A stretch of DNA of 7,330 nt from Deltaproteobacteria bacterium. GTDB lineage: Bacteria > Desulfobacterota_B > Binatia > UBA9968. Made by a program: the position numbers and the translations under genes. Positions 1 to 6,086 of the stretch are shown here, in pieces; the stretch's first letter is position 1, and each line of letters starts with the position of its first letter. The DNA lies in assembly GCA_005879255.1 (NCBI GenBank), contig VBKY01000293.1:1-7330 (forward strand), given 5' to 3'. Below the pieces are notes generated by a model. That model made no database searches and was not told the DNA's origin. It worked only from the letters and a program-made list of their open reading frames with translations.

Positions 1-30
1 TGGCGACCATTGTCTCTTTGTTGACTCGCT

Positions 31-92
31 GTTCAAGGTTCAACGTTCCACGTCCCCACCCCACCTTGAACTTTGAACCTGGAACCTTGAAC
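31..92. repeat. Inverted array of 7-bp units (GTTCAAG / CTTGAAC)
   Basis: Three 7-base units on the left (GTTCAAG, GTTCAAC, GTTCCAC, from 31, 38 and 45) face four complementary units on the right (CTTGAAC, TTTGAAC, CTGGAAC, CTTGAAC, from 65, 72, 79 and 86). The arms can fold into a hairpin with a C-rich loop of about 13 bases. It begins four bases past the stop codon of the large subunit gene, so it would lie in the 3' end of that transcript. It could act as an RNA stabiliser or a weak terminator, but there is no U-tract. It resembles dispersed intergenic repeats in several environmental lineages, a recollection I cannot check here. Confidence 0.8.
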
Positions 93-95
93 AGT

Positions 96-2471
96 TCAGC
101 TCTTTTGCTGAACTCCGATTCCTTCGCCCGGATGCCATTTAATCGGCGGCGGAAATTTAAATTCAGGAATGGACACTGGCTTCAAACGGCCGTCGAGCGC
201 TCGCAAAATTTTATCCGGCGTGATGGGAATTTCATGAATACGCACTCCGATGGCGTCATAGACGGCATTGGCGACCGCGGGTACGACGGGCAAGAGCGGC
301 CCCTGACCGGCTTCTTTCGCGCCGTAGGGTCCTTCCGGATCGTTGGTTTCGACCAGAATCGTTTCGATCTCGGGAGTCTCCAGCGTCGTCGGACTCTTGT
401 ATTCCAAGATGGATGGAATCTTGTGCAAGCCGTTTTTGCGGAAGATCTGCTCTTCCATCAACGCCTCGCCGAGAGCCATGTAGACGCTGCCTTCGGTTTG
501 ACCCTCCACAAGCAGCGGATTGAACGCACGGCCGCAATCGTGGGCGATCCAAACTTTATCGATTTTGATTTCGCCGGTGACGCTGTCGCAGTGAAGCTCG
601 ACGACAGAAGCAGTAAAACTATAGGACGGGGTAGGACCGACGCCTGATCCTTTGAAATCGCGCGGGTTTTTGGGCGGCCAATAACTGCCGGTCGCCCCGA
701 GAGTACCGTGCTTTCCCTCGGCCTTGGTCACTGCGTCAGCGAAGCTAATGCCACGTTCGGGAAAACTCGCGCTACGAATCTTGCCGTCGGCGAATTCGAG
801 ATCGTCCGGCGATACTTCCAGCGCTTTACTTGCGGCTTCGAGCAGCAGGGGTTTGAGCTTGCCGCAGGCCTGCACGGCGGCGTTGCCGGTCATCACGGTG
901 ACGCGGCTGGAGTAGCTGCCGAGATCCACGGGCGTTAAATCCGTGTCGGCGGTTAATACTCGAATGTCGGCGGGATCGATGCCGAACTCTTCGGCTACGG
1001 CGTAGGCCAAGATCGAATCCGATCCTTGGCCGATATCGATGGCACCGCAAAATACCGCGACGCCACCGCTGCGGTCGAGCTTGATCTGCACCCCTGAGTG
1101 GGGCATGTCGTTCCAGTAAATAGGCAGGCCCGCGCCGCTGATATAGGAGCTCGCGGCGAAGCCGACGCCGTGGCCGAAGGGAAGCTTGCCAAATTTTTTC
1201 TTCCACTCGGCGCGCTCGGCGACGCGCTCGATACATTCGCGCAATCCCGTGCTGCTGACGCGCAAGCCGTTCACGGTCACGGTGTTGGGCTCGACCAACT
1301 GCTTCAAGCGCAAATCGATGGGGTCGATGCCGAGCTTCTCGGCAATTTCATCGAGTTGGATTTCCATCGCGAAGCGCGGCTGCGGTGTGCCGTGGCCGCG
1401 CTTCGGTCCGCAGGCCGGCTTGTTGGTAAAAACGCGCACCCCTTCGAACTTATAAGCGGGCACTTCGTAAGTCACCGTCTGCAGCGCGCCGGTATAATAA
1501 ACCGAAGCCAAACCGTAGCTGCTATAGCCGCCGCCGTCGAGATAAGTTTTATATTGCATCGCTTGGATCGTGCCGTCGCTCTTCACGCCGGTTTTGGCCC
1601 ACATCTTGACCGGATGTCTGCCGCGATGGACGTAAAACGTTTCTTCCCGCGTGAGCGTGATCTTGACCGGCCTTCTGGTGATCATCGAAAGTTTTGCGGC
1701 ACAGATCTCGTGCGAAAAAGGATCGCTTTTTCCGCCGAAGCCGCCGCCCACCGGAGTTGCGACGACGCGGATGCGGCTCGCGGGCAGCCCAAGAACTTTG
1801 GCCAGCGCGCGATGCACATAATGCGGCGTCTGGGTCGAAGACCACAGCGTGAGCTTGTCATCGGGACCGTAGAAAGCCACCGCCGAGTATTGCTCCATCG
1901 GTAGGTGAGTGTTGCCCTGGTAGAAAAATGTGCCTTCGAAAACATGATCCGAGGCGGCGAATCCAGCGTCGACATCGCCGAATTCCAACGACACCGCTTT
2001 TTGAATATTGGCGTGCCGGTTCCAGGTGTGAATCCGCTCGCTTTCCTCGGTTGAAGCCAGCGCTTCTTCGATGCTGAGGATCGGTTTCAGCACTTCGTAT
2101 TCCACGTCTATGTAACCGAGCGCTTTTTCCGCCACGCTCTCGTTTACCGCTGCCACCGCCGCCACCGGATCTCCGGCGTAACGCACTTTGTCGATGGCCA
2201 GGGCTTCTTCGTCTTGAGTCGACGGCATGATGCCGAACTTTTCCGGCAAATCTTCTCCCGTGATCACCGCGAACACGCCTTCGAGCTTGAGCGCACGCGC
2301 GGCGTTGACGCTGAGCACTCGCGCATGAGGATGAGGGCTGCGCAAGAGTTTGGCGTAAATGGTGCGCGGTAAATTGAGATCGTCCGCAAAAATCGTTTCG
2401 CCCGCGCATTTGGCCATGGCGTCGATCTTGCGCAGCGGTTTACCGATCACGGATAATTTCTTTTTCTTCAT
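96..2471 (-). CDS. Xanthine dehydrogenase family molybdopterin-binding large subunit (CoxL/HcrA type)
   Basis: Large catalytic subunit of a molybdenum hydroxylase, probably cytoplasmic (no signal peptide seen). It would bind molybdopterin cytosine dinucleotide and pass electrons to the [2Fe-2S] subunit encoded just upstream. The 791 residues match the usual 750-800. The N-terminal a/b hammerhead domain covers roughly residues 15-125 (KIDAMAKCAGETIFADDL), followed by the long cofactor-binding region. Visible motifs are GGGFGGK (242-248), CGPKRGHG (354-361), GAIDIGQGSDS (476-486), SSRVTVMTGNAA (521-532) and GPYGAKEAGQGP (714-725). The last resembles 4-hydroxybenzoyl-CoA reductase alpha subunits more than xanthine oxidases, but Gln723 stands where the family's catalytic Glu is expected. 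The ATG at 2471 is chosen because GAGAG lies just upstream and the protein then starts MKKKKLSVIGKPLRKID. The frame stays open to 2585, but those 38 codons are repeat DNA. Substrate unknown; family confidence is high. Confidence 0.93.
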   Translation of the reverse strand: MKKKKLSVIGKPLRKIDAMAKCAGETIFADDLNLPRTIYAKLLRSPHPHARVLSVNAARALKLEGVFAVITGEDLPEKFGIMPSTQDEEALAIDKVRYAGDPVAAVAAVNESVAEKALGYIDVEYEVLKPILSIEEALASTEESERIHTWNRHANIQKAVSLEFGDVDAGFAASDHVFEGTFFYQGNTHLPMEQYSAVAFYGPDDKLTLWSSTQTPHYVHRALAKVLGLPASRIRVVATPVGGGFGGKSDPFSHEICAAKLSMITRRPVKITLTREETFYVHRGRHPVKMWAKTGVKSDGTIQAMQYKTYLDGGGYSSYGLASVYYTGALQTVTYEVPAYKFEGVRVFTNKPACGPKRGHGTPQPRFAMEIQLDEIAEKLGIDPIDLRLKQLVEPNTVTVNGLRVSSTGLRECIERVAERAEWKKKFGKLPFGHGVGFAASSYISGAGLPIYWNDMPHSGVQIKLDRSGGVAVFCGAIDIGQGSDSILAYAVAEEFGIDPADIRVLTADTDLTPVDLGSYSSRVTVMTGNAAVQACGKLKPLLLEAASKALEVSPDDLEFADGKIRSASFPERGISFADAVTKAEGKHGTLGATGSYWPPKNPRDFKGSGVGPTPSYSFTASVVELHCDSVTGEIKIDKVWIAHDCGRAFNPLLVEGQTEGSVYMALGEALMEEQIFRKNGLHKIPSILEYKSPTTLETPEIETILVETNDPEGPYGAKEAGQGPLLPVVPAVANAVYDAIGVRIHEIPITPDKILRALDGRLKPVSIPEFKFPPPIKWHPGEGIGVQQKS

Positions 2472-2498
2472 GACATCTCTCGACAGGCCGGTGACGTA

Positions 2499-2560
2499 TG
2501 GCTGATAGCATATAGAGTATAGATGGAACCCATATGCCATAGGCCATATGCTATAAGCCA
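2499..2560. repeat. Imperfect hairpin repeat with inner near-palindrome
   Basis: The left arm TGGCTGATAGCATAT (2499-2513) pairs with ATATGCTATAAGCCA (2546-2560) at 14 of 15 positions. Between them lies CATATGCCATAGGCCATATG (2531-2550), itself close to palindromic, so the stretch could form a long or branched hairpin or cruciform. It is AT-rich against the flanking genes and sits in the 165-base gap just upstream of the large subunit start. The reverse-strand frame stays open through it, giving a spurious N-terminal extension rich in Tyr, Met and Ile. Confidence 0.75.
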
Positions 2561-2584
2561 ACTGGAGCGAGGCGATTGAGCGCA

Positions 2585-2605
2585 CCCTTCGACAATGCTC
2601 AGGGC
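2585..2605. repeat. Short repeat fragment CCCTTCGACAATGCTCAGGG
   Basis: A 21-base stretch starting CCCTTCGACA and ending GCTCAGGGC, whose ends are complementary (CCCT/AGGG). It resembles the dispersed CTTCGACAAGCTCAGG-type word found between genes in many environmental genomes; that resemblance is from memory. It lies next to the hairpin at 2499-2560 in the gap between the small and large subunit genes. Confidence 0.5.
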
Positions 2606-2636
2606 ATTCGGCATATGAATCTTTTTCAGCAGCGTG

Positions 2637-3134
2637 CTATTCCTTTGCGGCAAGCTCGACCGCCTGTAAAATCTTCGTGTAGCCGGTGCAGCGGCAAAGA
2701 TTTCCCGACAGCGCTTGGCGAATCTGATCACGGGTCGGATGCGGATTGTCATCCAACAGTGCTTTCGCGGTAAGGAGAATTCCCGGAATGCAATAACCGC
2801 ATTGCGCCGCCCCCAAGTCAGCGAAAGCATTTTGCAGCGGATGCGGTTTGCCATTCCGCGTCATTCCTTCGACAGTCGTGACCTCGGTGTTCACCGCTTC
2901 GATACCGAGCATCAGACAAGAAAGTACCGGCTCGCCGTTCACCAGCACAGCGCAAGTGCCGCACTCGCCCAGTTCGCATCCATGTTTTGTCCCGGTGAGA
3001 CCCATGTCTTCACGCAAGACCTCCAACAATGTCTTGTTCACTTCGGTCGCGACTTCGTGCATCTCGTCGTTGACGCGGAGGCATAGGAGAATTTTGCCGA
3101 GTGTCTGGTTGTTGCCGTTTTTCTTTGATGTCAT
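2637..3134 (-). CDS. (2Fe-2S)-binding small subunit of a molybdenum hydroxylase (CoxS/HcrC type)
   Basis: Iron-sulfur electron-transfer subunit that partners the large subunit encoded 165 bases downstream on the same strand. It has 165 residues, normal for the family. The N-terminal plant-type ferredoxin domain shows Cys53, Cys58, Cys61 and Cys73 (CELGECGTCAVLVNGEPVLSC). The C-terminal helical [2Fe-2S] domain shows Cys112, Cys115 (CGYC), Cys147 and Cys149 (CRC), so all eight ligands are present. It is expected to carry electrons from the molybdenum site to a flavin subunit or another acceptor. I chose the ATG at 3134. A GTG at 3152 would add six residues but has no ribosome binding site and abuts a repeat; even the ATG has only a weak GAAG upstream. 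The order small then large, with no FAD gene between or before them, is unlike the common M-S-L order of CO dehydrogenase-type clusters. Confidence 0.95.
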   Translation of the reverse strand: MTSKKNGNNQTLGKILLCLRVNDEMHEVATEVNKTLLEVLREDMGLTGTKHGCELGECGTCAVLVNGEPVLSCLMLGIEAVNTEVTTVEGMTRNGKPHPLQNAFADLGAAQCGYCIPGILLTAKALLDDNPHPTRDQIRQALSGNLCRCTGYTKILQAVELAAKE

Positions 3135-3160
3135 TGGTGGCTTCAGGTCCACTTTGTTTG

Positions 3161-3350
3161 TTTACCACGAAGGACACGAAGAGTTCGAGGTCTCATCATT
3201 GAGAGGCAACCACCGGACCGCTCTGACACATAAACTCTTTCTGTTCTGCGATCTAGGCGGCTGAGTTCTTCATTGTTTGCGGCATGCCGCTCAAAATTTT
3301 TCGTTACCCCTTTTTTGCCCTTCGTGCCCTTCGCGTCCTTCGTGGTTAAA
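3161..3350. repeat. Inverted repeat pair of CACGAAGGA-type 9-bp units
   Basis: The left arm at 3161-3181 (TTTACCACGAAGGACACGAAG) is complementary, with one gap and one mismatch, to the right arm at 3329-3350 (CTTCGCGTCCTTCGTGGTTAAA read forward). The right side extends inward as three 9-base units (CCCTTCGTG, CCCTTCGCG, TCCTTCGTG, 3319-3345). About 150 bases of non-repeated sequence separate the arms, in which I see no gene. The element nearly fills the gap between the ligase and the [2Fe-2S] gene. It could be a MITE-like remnant or an intergenic recombination or processing site; no transposase or target duplication is seen. Confidence 0.75.
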
Positions 3351-3368
3351 AAGTCATTATTCTGAAAA

Positions 3369-4640
3369 TCACACCTTAAAAAACCGGCGAGCTTTAAGCT
3401 CGAATCGCGGCAAAGTTTCCGGCGCGACGAATTCGATCACAGGGCGAAGTCCGATGCGTTCGCGCACGCGCTGGCTGACTCGTTCATCGAGCCTTTCGAT
3501 AGGACTGTAATGAGCACTCGGCTCGATAACGATCTTTATTTCTTTCAGCGCCGATTTCTCAAAAATTTCGACGCGAAATTCTTCGATCTCGGGAAATTCT
3601 CTCATGACATTTTCGATGGCGCTGGGGAACACGTTCACACCGCGAATAACCATCATATCATCCGCCCGCCCCAGCACTCCACCTTCGAGTAGGATGAATG
3701 GCCGTCCGCACGGACAGGCCTGGCTCAGCGATTGAACCAGATCCCCGGTTCGATAGCGAACAACCGGGCTGCCTATTCTGCCGAGATTGGTAATCACCAA
3801 TTCGCCCTTTGTTCCTGGCTCCGCCGGCTGTCCCGTGACCGGATCAATGACTTCGACGATAAATTCATTCTCGTTGACGTGAATGCCGCCGGGTTGGAAT
3901 CGGCATTCGAATCCGAAGGCTCCCACCTCGGTGGCGCCCGCATGGTCATAACACTTCGCGCCCCATGACTCTTCAATCATCTTTTTCGTGCTGGGAATGC
4001 TCGCGCCCGGCTCGCCCGCATGAATAGTGATTTTTACGGCAGACTGCTTGGCGAGATCCATTCCAGCTTTTCTCGCCTCGGCCGCCATATGCAACGCGTA
4101 TGTCGGCGTGCAGACTAGCACCGTCGCGCCGTAATCGATGATTGCTTTGAGCCGTTGGGCAGTGGACTGACCGCCGCCAGAGACGGCCATCGCGCCGACT
4201 TTCCGCGCGCCCTCCCAGCCGGCCCAAAAGCCGATAAAGGGTCCAAACGAGAACGGGAAATAGACGCGATCTTGCGAAGAAACACCGGCCGCTTGAAAGA
4301 TCACTTTCCAACACTCTGCCCACCAATTCCACGACTCCTCGGTATCGAGCCAGTACAGCGGCTTGCCCGTCGTACCCGATGTCTGGTGAATGCGGATGTA
4401 GCGTTCCGGCGCGAACGTCAAATCGCTGCCGAACGGTGGGTGGTTCTGCTGATCTTCGACGAGTTCGCTTTTGGTGGTGAATGGCAAATTTTGCAGCTGC
4501 TCTAGCGAATCAAACTGTTGAAGACCCATGCGCGCAAATTTACGGCCGTAAAATTTGTTCGCTGGCAAGATCGCCTGAAACATTTGGCGCAGTCGTTTGA
4601 ACTGCTCCTGGTCAATCGTTTCGCGACTGCTTGATCCCAT
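3369..4640 (-). CDS. Phenylacetate-CoA ligase family protein (AMP-forming acyl/aryl-CoA ligase)
   Basis: Adenylate-forming enzyme of the PaaK-like family, which activates a carboxylic acid, often aromatic, with ATP and then makes the CoA thioester. It has 423 residues, close to the usual length of about 430. Motifs in order: the ATP-binding loop HQTSGTTGKP (85-94), HAGATEVG (233-240), YRTGDL (296-301), CPCGR (309-313), GRADDMMVIRGVNVFP at the hinge and start of the C-terminal domain (324-339), and a C-terminal LPRFELKARR in which Lys416 is the candidate catalytic lysine. The ATG at 4640 is preferred because GAAGAA precedes it; an in-frame ATG at 4670 would add ten residues (MLGNGGTKKF) but has no convincing ribosome binding site. 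It is first in the minus-strand cluster, 234 bases before the [2Fe-2S] gene, so it may supply a CoA-ester substrate for that enzyme. Substrate is not determinable; benzoate-like, phenylacetate-like and other acids are all possible. Confidence 0.92.
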   Translation of the reverse strand: MGSSSRETIDQEQFKRLRQMFQAILPANKFYGRKFARMGLQQFDSLEQLQNLPFTTKSELVEDQQNHPPFGSDLTFAPERYIRIHQTSGTTGKPLYWLDTEESWNWWAECWKVIFQAAGVSSQDRVYFPFSFGPFIGFWAGWEGARKVGAMAVSGGGQSTAQRLKAIIDYGATVLVCTPTYALHMAAEARKAGMDLAKQSAVKITIHAGEPGASIPSTKKMIEESWGAKCYDHAGATEVGAFGFECRFQPGGIHVNENEFIVEVIDPVTGQPAEPGTKGELVITNLGRIGSPVVRYRTGDLVQSLSQACPCGRPFILLEGGVLGRADDMMVIRGVNVFPSAIENVMREFPEIEEFRVEIFEKSALKEIKIVIEPSAHYSPIERLDERVSQRVRERIGLRPVIEFVAPETLPRFELKARRFFKV

Positions 4641-4701
4641 GAATTTCTTCGTCCCGCCGTTGCCCAGCATCGATGGTAACGCGGTTCTTCAAACGAAATG
4701 T

Positions 4702-4707
4702 ATTATC
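4702..4707 (-). promoter_or_regulatory. Possible -10 element for the ligase cluster
   Basis: Read on the minus strand this is GATAAT, five of six matches to TATAAT, placed about 60 bases upstream of the ligase ATG at 4640. No good -35 box is found at 16-18 bases (the best is about three of six), so this is a weak call. If real, transcription would begin near 4695, leaving room for either the 4640 or the 4670 start. Confidence 0.25.
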
Positions 4708-4800
4708 CAGAGGAAAGAACTGCAAGATGAAGTTTTCGATCCGGATCGCCAGTGTCCTGTCAGAAATTCTTTAGGAACACTCACTGTGAGAGCGAGCAAC

Positions 4801-4888
4801 ATCCCCCTTTGAAAAAGGGGGATCGAGGGGGATTTGCTCTCCCAAATAGCTCGAAATCCCTCCTAGCCTCCCTTTGCAAAGGGAGGGA
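4801..4888. repeat. Nested palindromic (MITE-like) element in the divergent intergenic region
   Basis: About 88 bases with two strong stem-loops. One is CCCCCTTT/AAAGGGGG with a 3-base loop (4803-4821). The other is a perfect 20-base palindrome, CCTCCCTTTGCAAAGGGAGG (4867-4886). The halves also pair with each other: GGGGGATTT at about 4827-4835 faces AAATCCCTCC from 4854, so the whole could fold as a long imperfect hairpin. Neither stem has a following T-run on either strand, so a rho-independent terminator is unlikely. It lies between the two divergent clusters, upstream of the ATPase promoter candidate. Confidence 0.75.
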
Positions 4889-4962
4889 CGTCAAGAAATG
4901 CTCAGCAAAATTCTGCGATGCTTCAGCAATCTGCTATGGCAAGTTCTTTACGCTGATCAGCC

Positions 4963-4990
4963 TTGTCCTCGCCAGTCTCCATGTTATAAT
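4963..4990 (+). promoter_or_regulatory. Candidate sigma-70-type promoter for the ABC transporter cluster
   Basis: A perfect -10 box TATAAT at 4985-4990 is preceded, after 16 bases, by TTGTCC (4963-4968), which matches four of six positions of the -35 consensus. Transcription would begin near 4997, giving a leader of about 25 bases before the ATG at 5022. This also argues that the open frame upstream of 5022 is not translated. It rests on consensus matching alone, and the sigma factor preferences of this organism are unknown. Confidence 0.5.
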
Positions 4991-5021
4991 CCGCGCCTCT
5001 TTAGCGGGAACTGCGAAATCC

Positions 5022-5813
5022 ATGGCGGACTTGACGAAGATTGAGATTCGCGATGTGGAGCATGTATACCACAGCGATTTCTCATCCGTGTCGGCTCTCG
5101 GGAATGTGAATCTCACCGTGCATGATGGCGAGTTTGTCGCTCTCTTGGGTCCGAGTGGGTGCGGCAAGTCTTCGCTTCTCCGCGTTGTCGCGGAGTTACT
5201 CCGTCCGACAGCGGGCTCAGTCGTGATCCACTCTTCGTCCGAGAAGGAAAACAGCCGTCCGAAAACTGCGCTGGTCTTTCAAGAGTATGCGCTTTTTCCT
5301 TGGCGCACAGTTCTCGATAATGTAGCCTTTCCGCTGGAAATGCGCGGCGTGCCGCGTCACGAAGGTCTCACTCGGGCGCGCGACGTGCTTGCGCGCGTGG
5401 GACTCGAGCCGTTCGCCCGTGCTTACCCGCACCAGCTCTCGGGCGGCATGCGTCAACGAGTCGGAATCGCCCGGGCGTTGGCTGCCGAACCCGAGGTGCT
5501 GCTCATGGATGAACCGTTCGGCGCGCTGGATGCGCAGACCCGGACGGTGCTCCAGGAAGAACTACTCCGGGTCTGGGAAAGCGAGCGCAAGACCGTCCTT
5601 TACGTGACCCACAGTATCGACGAAGCCGTCTATCTCGCCGACCGAATCGTGCTGCTGACGGCGCGGCCGGGGCGAATAAAGGCGGAGTATTTGGTGGAAC
5701 TCCCGCGCCCGCGCAACATGGAAATGCGCGGTTGGAATTCTTACACCAAGCTGTCGTTGGAAATCTGGGAAGCACTGCGCAATGAAGTGGAAACCGCGAT
5801 GGCCCATGAGTAA
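5022..5813 (+). CDS. ABC transporter ATP-binding protein, NitT/TauT (SsuB/TauB-like) family
   Basis: Cytoplasmic ATPase that powers an importer of the nitrate/sulfonate/taurine class. The 263 residues show the full set of motifs: Walker A GPSGCGKSS (43-51), Q-loop Gln87 in LVFQEYALFPW, signature LSGGMRQR (139-146), Walker B VLLMDEP (159-165), D-loop GALD (167-170) and switch His197 in YVTHSIDEA. The GMRQR signature together with the ALFPW and THSIDEAVYLADR stretches is typical of the SsuB/TauB group. The frame is open from an ATG at 4752, but those extra 90 codons run through a palindromic repeat and a likely promoter. The family-like N-terminus begins at 5022 (MADLTKIEIRDVEHVY), so that start is used, although its ribosome binding site is poor (GGGA about 12 bases upstream). 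The two permease genes follow after a 356-base repeat-filled gap. Substrate unknown; NitT/TauT-type importers also include carriers for organic acids and thiamine precursors. Confidence 0.94.
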   Translation: MADLTKIEIRDVEHVYHSDFSSVSALGNVNLTVHDGEFVALLGPSGCGKSSLLRVVAELLRPTAGSVVIHSSSEKENSRPKTALVFQEYALFPWRTVLDNVAFPLEMRGVPRHEGLTRARDVLARVGLEPFARAYPHQLSGGMRQRVGIARALAAEPEVLLMDEPFGALDAQTRTVLQEELLRVWESERKTVLYVTHSIDEAVYLADRIVLLTARPGRIKAEYLVELPRPRNMEMRGWNSYTKLSLEIWEALRNEVETAMAHE

Positions 5814-5832
5814 ACGGATGTCACTCCAAACC

Positions 5833-6086
5833 GTTCAAAAGGTTCAAATCGTTCCAGTCGTTCAAATCGATGATGGCGACGGACTGACTCGCGCAAAGAC
5901 GCAAAGGACGCCAAGATTGAGAACAAATAAATTCGAAGCTCGAAATCCAAAATTCGAAACAAATTCAAATGACCAAACTCGGAAGCACCAAAAAACTTCT
6001 AAACAGCAGGGATCAGGATCGAGTTTTGAATTTTGTGATTTCAGATTTATTTGGCTTCAGGTTGTTTAGGATTTGGTGCTTCGGAT
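5833..6086. repeat. Composite repeat block: 9-bp and 8-bp tandem units plus AT-rich inverted arms
   Basis: Fills most of the 356-base gap (5814-6169) between the ATPase and first permease genes. From the left: four 9-base units starting at 5833, 5842, 5851 and 5860 (GTTCAAAAG, GTTCAAATC, GTTCCAGTC, GTTCAAATC); three 8-base units at 5893-5916 (GCAAAGAC, GCAAAGGA, CGCCAAGA); and an AT-rich stretch with recurring ATTCGAA. That stretch has inverted partners: AAATTCAAA (5961-5969) with TTTGAATTT (6025-6033), and GAAGCACCAAA (5982-5992) with TTTGGTGCTTC (6072-6082). No real gene is seen; reading frames across it give low-complexity peptides. The remaining bases (about 6087-6169) hold only the ribosome binding site of the permease. 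Confidence 0.75.

Larger units (their letters stand above)
4641..5021. other. Divergent intergenic region between the ligase and ABC clusters
   Basis: About 380 bases separate the two divergently read clusters, so control sequences for both should lie here. It holds the weak -10 candidate for the minus-strand cluster (4702-4707), the palindromic element (4801-4888), and the better promoter candidate for the plus-strand cluster (4963-4990). TCACTGTGA at 4781-4789 is a short near-palindrome that could be half of an operator, but nothing identifies a regulator. No regulator gene is seen in the window. Confidence 0.6.

Noticed and set aside
18..647. Plus-strand open frame of 209 codons at the left end
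   Set aside because: It begins inside the heptameric repeat and then runs antisense to the C-terminal end of the large subunit gene; no domain is recognisable.
1098..1904. Plus-strand open frame of 268 codons opposite the large subunit gene
   Set aside because: It lies wholly antisense to a clearly conserved gene, shows no recognisable domain, and is the kind of frame that GC-rich coding DNA leaves open on the other strand.
4803..4821. Rho-independent terminator (CCCCCTTT/AAAGGGGG stem)
   Set aside because: No T-run follows on either strand and no gene ends here; the stem is part of the larger palindromic element.
5833..5916. CRISPR-like array
   Set aside because: The units are 8-9 bases and directly adjacent, with no unique spacers of CRISPR length.
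5782..6069. Small plus-strand frame spanning the composite repeat block
   Set aside because: It overlaps the end of the ATPase gene in another frame, and its peptide is made of repeat-encoded low-complexity sequence with no ribosome binding site.
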